Shown here: one piece after another, positions 63,432 to 64,000 of the stretch
Layout: the number at the start of each line of letters is the position of its first letter
Position numbering within the stretch: the first letter of the stretch is position 1
Source: DATJKD01 sp963728295
GTDB taxonomy: Bacteria; Pseudomonadota; Gammaproteobacteria; Steroidobacterales; Steroidobacteraceae
Length of the DNA: 64,000 nucleotides
Direction of reading: 5' to 3'
Assembly: GCA_963728295.1 (NCBI GenBank)
Contig: CAVSKB010000003.1
Coordinates: 1 to 64,000 of the forward strand
Program-made: the position numbers and the translations under genes
Notes under the pieces: generated by a model
Told to the model about the DNA's origin: nothing
The model's database searches: none
The model's input: the letters and a program-made list of their open reading frames with translations, nothing else

Positions 63432-64000
63432 CTATTGAAGACGTAAAGGAAGGCCGGTGTGTCGGAGGAAGGCGCGCAGCAGGTCTTGCCGGTGTTGCAC
63501 GCGGTACGCTGCGCGTCGGGTGCGATGAGCAAGGATGTGAAGATCGACGACAGGATCGTTGGCGAGCGGATTGGTCTTGAGATACGCCCACAGATATTCG
63601 ACAGGATTGAGTTCGGGTGCGTACGGCGGGAGGTACTCCAGATGTGCCGAACGGGGCAGGACGCACTCGTTGATGAGCTCGCCCTTGTGGGCCTGGAAGC
63701 GATCCCAGATGAGCACGATGGGCGTTCGCAGCTGCCGTTGCAGATGCTCGAGGAAATCCATCGCGCGCTCGGCATTGATGTTGGCGTTTGGATGCAACCG
63801 GAAGTACAAAGCGATCCGGTCGCGTGTAGGAAGGATGCACAGCGCGGCGATGGCCGACACCTTCTGATGGCAGCGGCCGCGCTGGCGCAGCACCGGAGTC
63901 TGTCCACGCACGCTCCAGGAGCGGCGCACCAGTGGCGCCATGAGCATCCCGGATTCGGTCGAGGAAAACGATGGCCGCTCTCAGGCGCGTGGCGTTTTTT
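63432..64000 (-). mobile_element. IS630-family transposase, 5' end cut by the window edge, one frameshift
   Basis: The DDE_3 domain reads: AIVFLDESG at the window edge (first Asp, recovered by removing one base near 63957), IVLIWDRFQAHKGELINECV (second Asp) and LEYLPPYAPELNPVEYLWAY with LK (final Glu in NPVEY). This order is diagnostic of IS630. The C-terminus ends RHTGLPLRLQ at 63432. The N-terminal helix-turn-helix region is outside the window. The 63291-63431 interval beyond the stop shows no gene. Confidence 0.88.

Overview
The window is GC-rich (about 63-65% by eye), densely coded DNA. PilS/PilR, sucCD, FecI/FecR with TonB-dependent receptors, an exopolysaccharide-type operon, GlyGly-CTERM and PEP-CTERM tails and a bufferin operon all point to a free-living gammaproteobacterium. 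A Steroidobacteraceae, Nevskiales or Woeseiales-like lineage is a guess, because no marker for taxonomy lies in the window.

Backbone, 1-25 kb. On the minus strand an apparently continuous operon runs from pilS (8672) through pilR into polysaccharide genes: a DUF354 GT-B-like protein, an asparagine synthetase, an alpha/alpha-barrel-like unknown, a methyltransferase, and a two-domain oxidoreductase cut by the left edge. Next come a GIDE-like membrane protein, sucCD on the plus strand, a RelE/ParE-type toxin-antitoxin pair, a YdjM-type membrane protein, an ABC exporter with an FtsX-type permease followed by an AttH/CrtC-like lipocalin, a YpfJ-type zinc peptidase, and a DUF1800/DUF1501 pair. The block ends with a four-gene bufferin operon (bufA-bufB-bufC-DoxX, minus strand) and an intact tRNA-Phe at 25018-25093.

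Accessory region, 25-60.6 kb. The 3' part of tRNA-Phe, from the anticodon loop to CCA plus about 50 downstream bases, is repeated at 41.6 kb and 60.5 kb. A fourth copy at 42.7 kb has only the downstream part. This looks like two nested or tandem islands (A-B about 16.6 kb, B-C about 18.9 kb) targeted to tRNA-Phe, although no integrase is visible. The interior is a patchwork. It holds IS110-family elements (one full with a tandemly duplicated 135-bp upstream end, one internally deleted), a tRNA Pro-Arg-His cluster truncated at both ends, three partial copies of an ATP-dependent DNA ligase gene (two beside pieces of a TPR/TolB-like gene), and remnants of HAF-repeat, SDR and outer-membrane barrel genes. 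It also holds secreted proteins (arylsulfotransferase-like, PQQ sugar dehydrogenase, sialidase-like, DUF4382 lipoprotein, HAF repeat, delta-60/Calx-beta). A frameshift-ridden fecI-fecR-TonB receptor unit is enclosed by a pair of about 78-bp direct repeats.

The best-preserved cargo lies just before the last tRNA-Phe copy. An AraC-type regulator is divergent from a five-part export-signal-bearing set: TonB receptor, YtcJ-like amidohydrolase, dimeric alpha/beta-barrel protein and metallo-beta-lactamase-fold hydrolase. A 16-bp direct repeat with 21-bp period sits in the intergenic region as a likely operator. This reads as an uptake and periplasmic hydrolysis pathway for an unknown compound. After 60.7 kb come a Tat-signal UxuA-like protein, an SRAP (YedK) gene with a perfect 11-bp inverted repeat in its promoter, a small unknown gene and an IS630-family transposase cut by the right edge.

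Many genes carry single-base indels (DUF354, pilR, the YdjM-like gene, the ABC permease, the FecR/TonB unit, the sialidase-like gene), while others of equal length are clean. I cannot tell from the sequence alone whether these are assembly errors or real decay.
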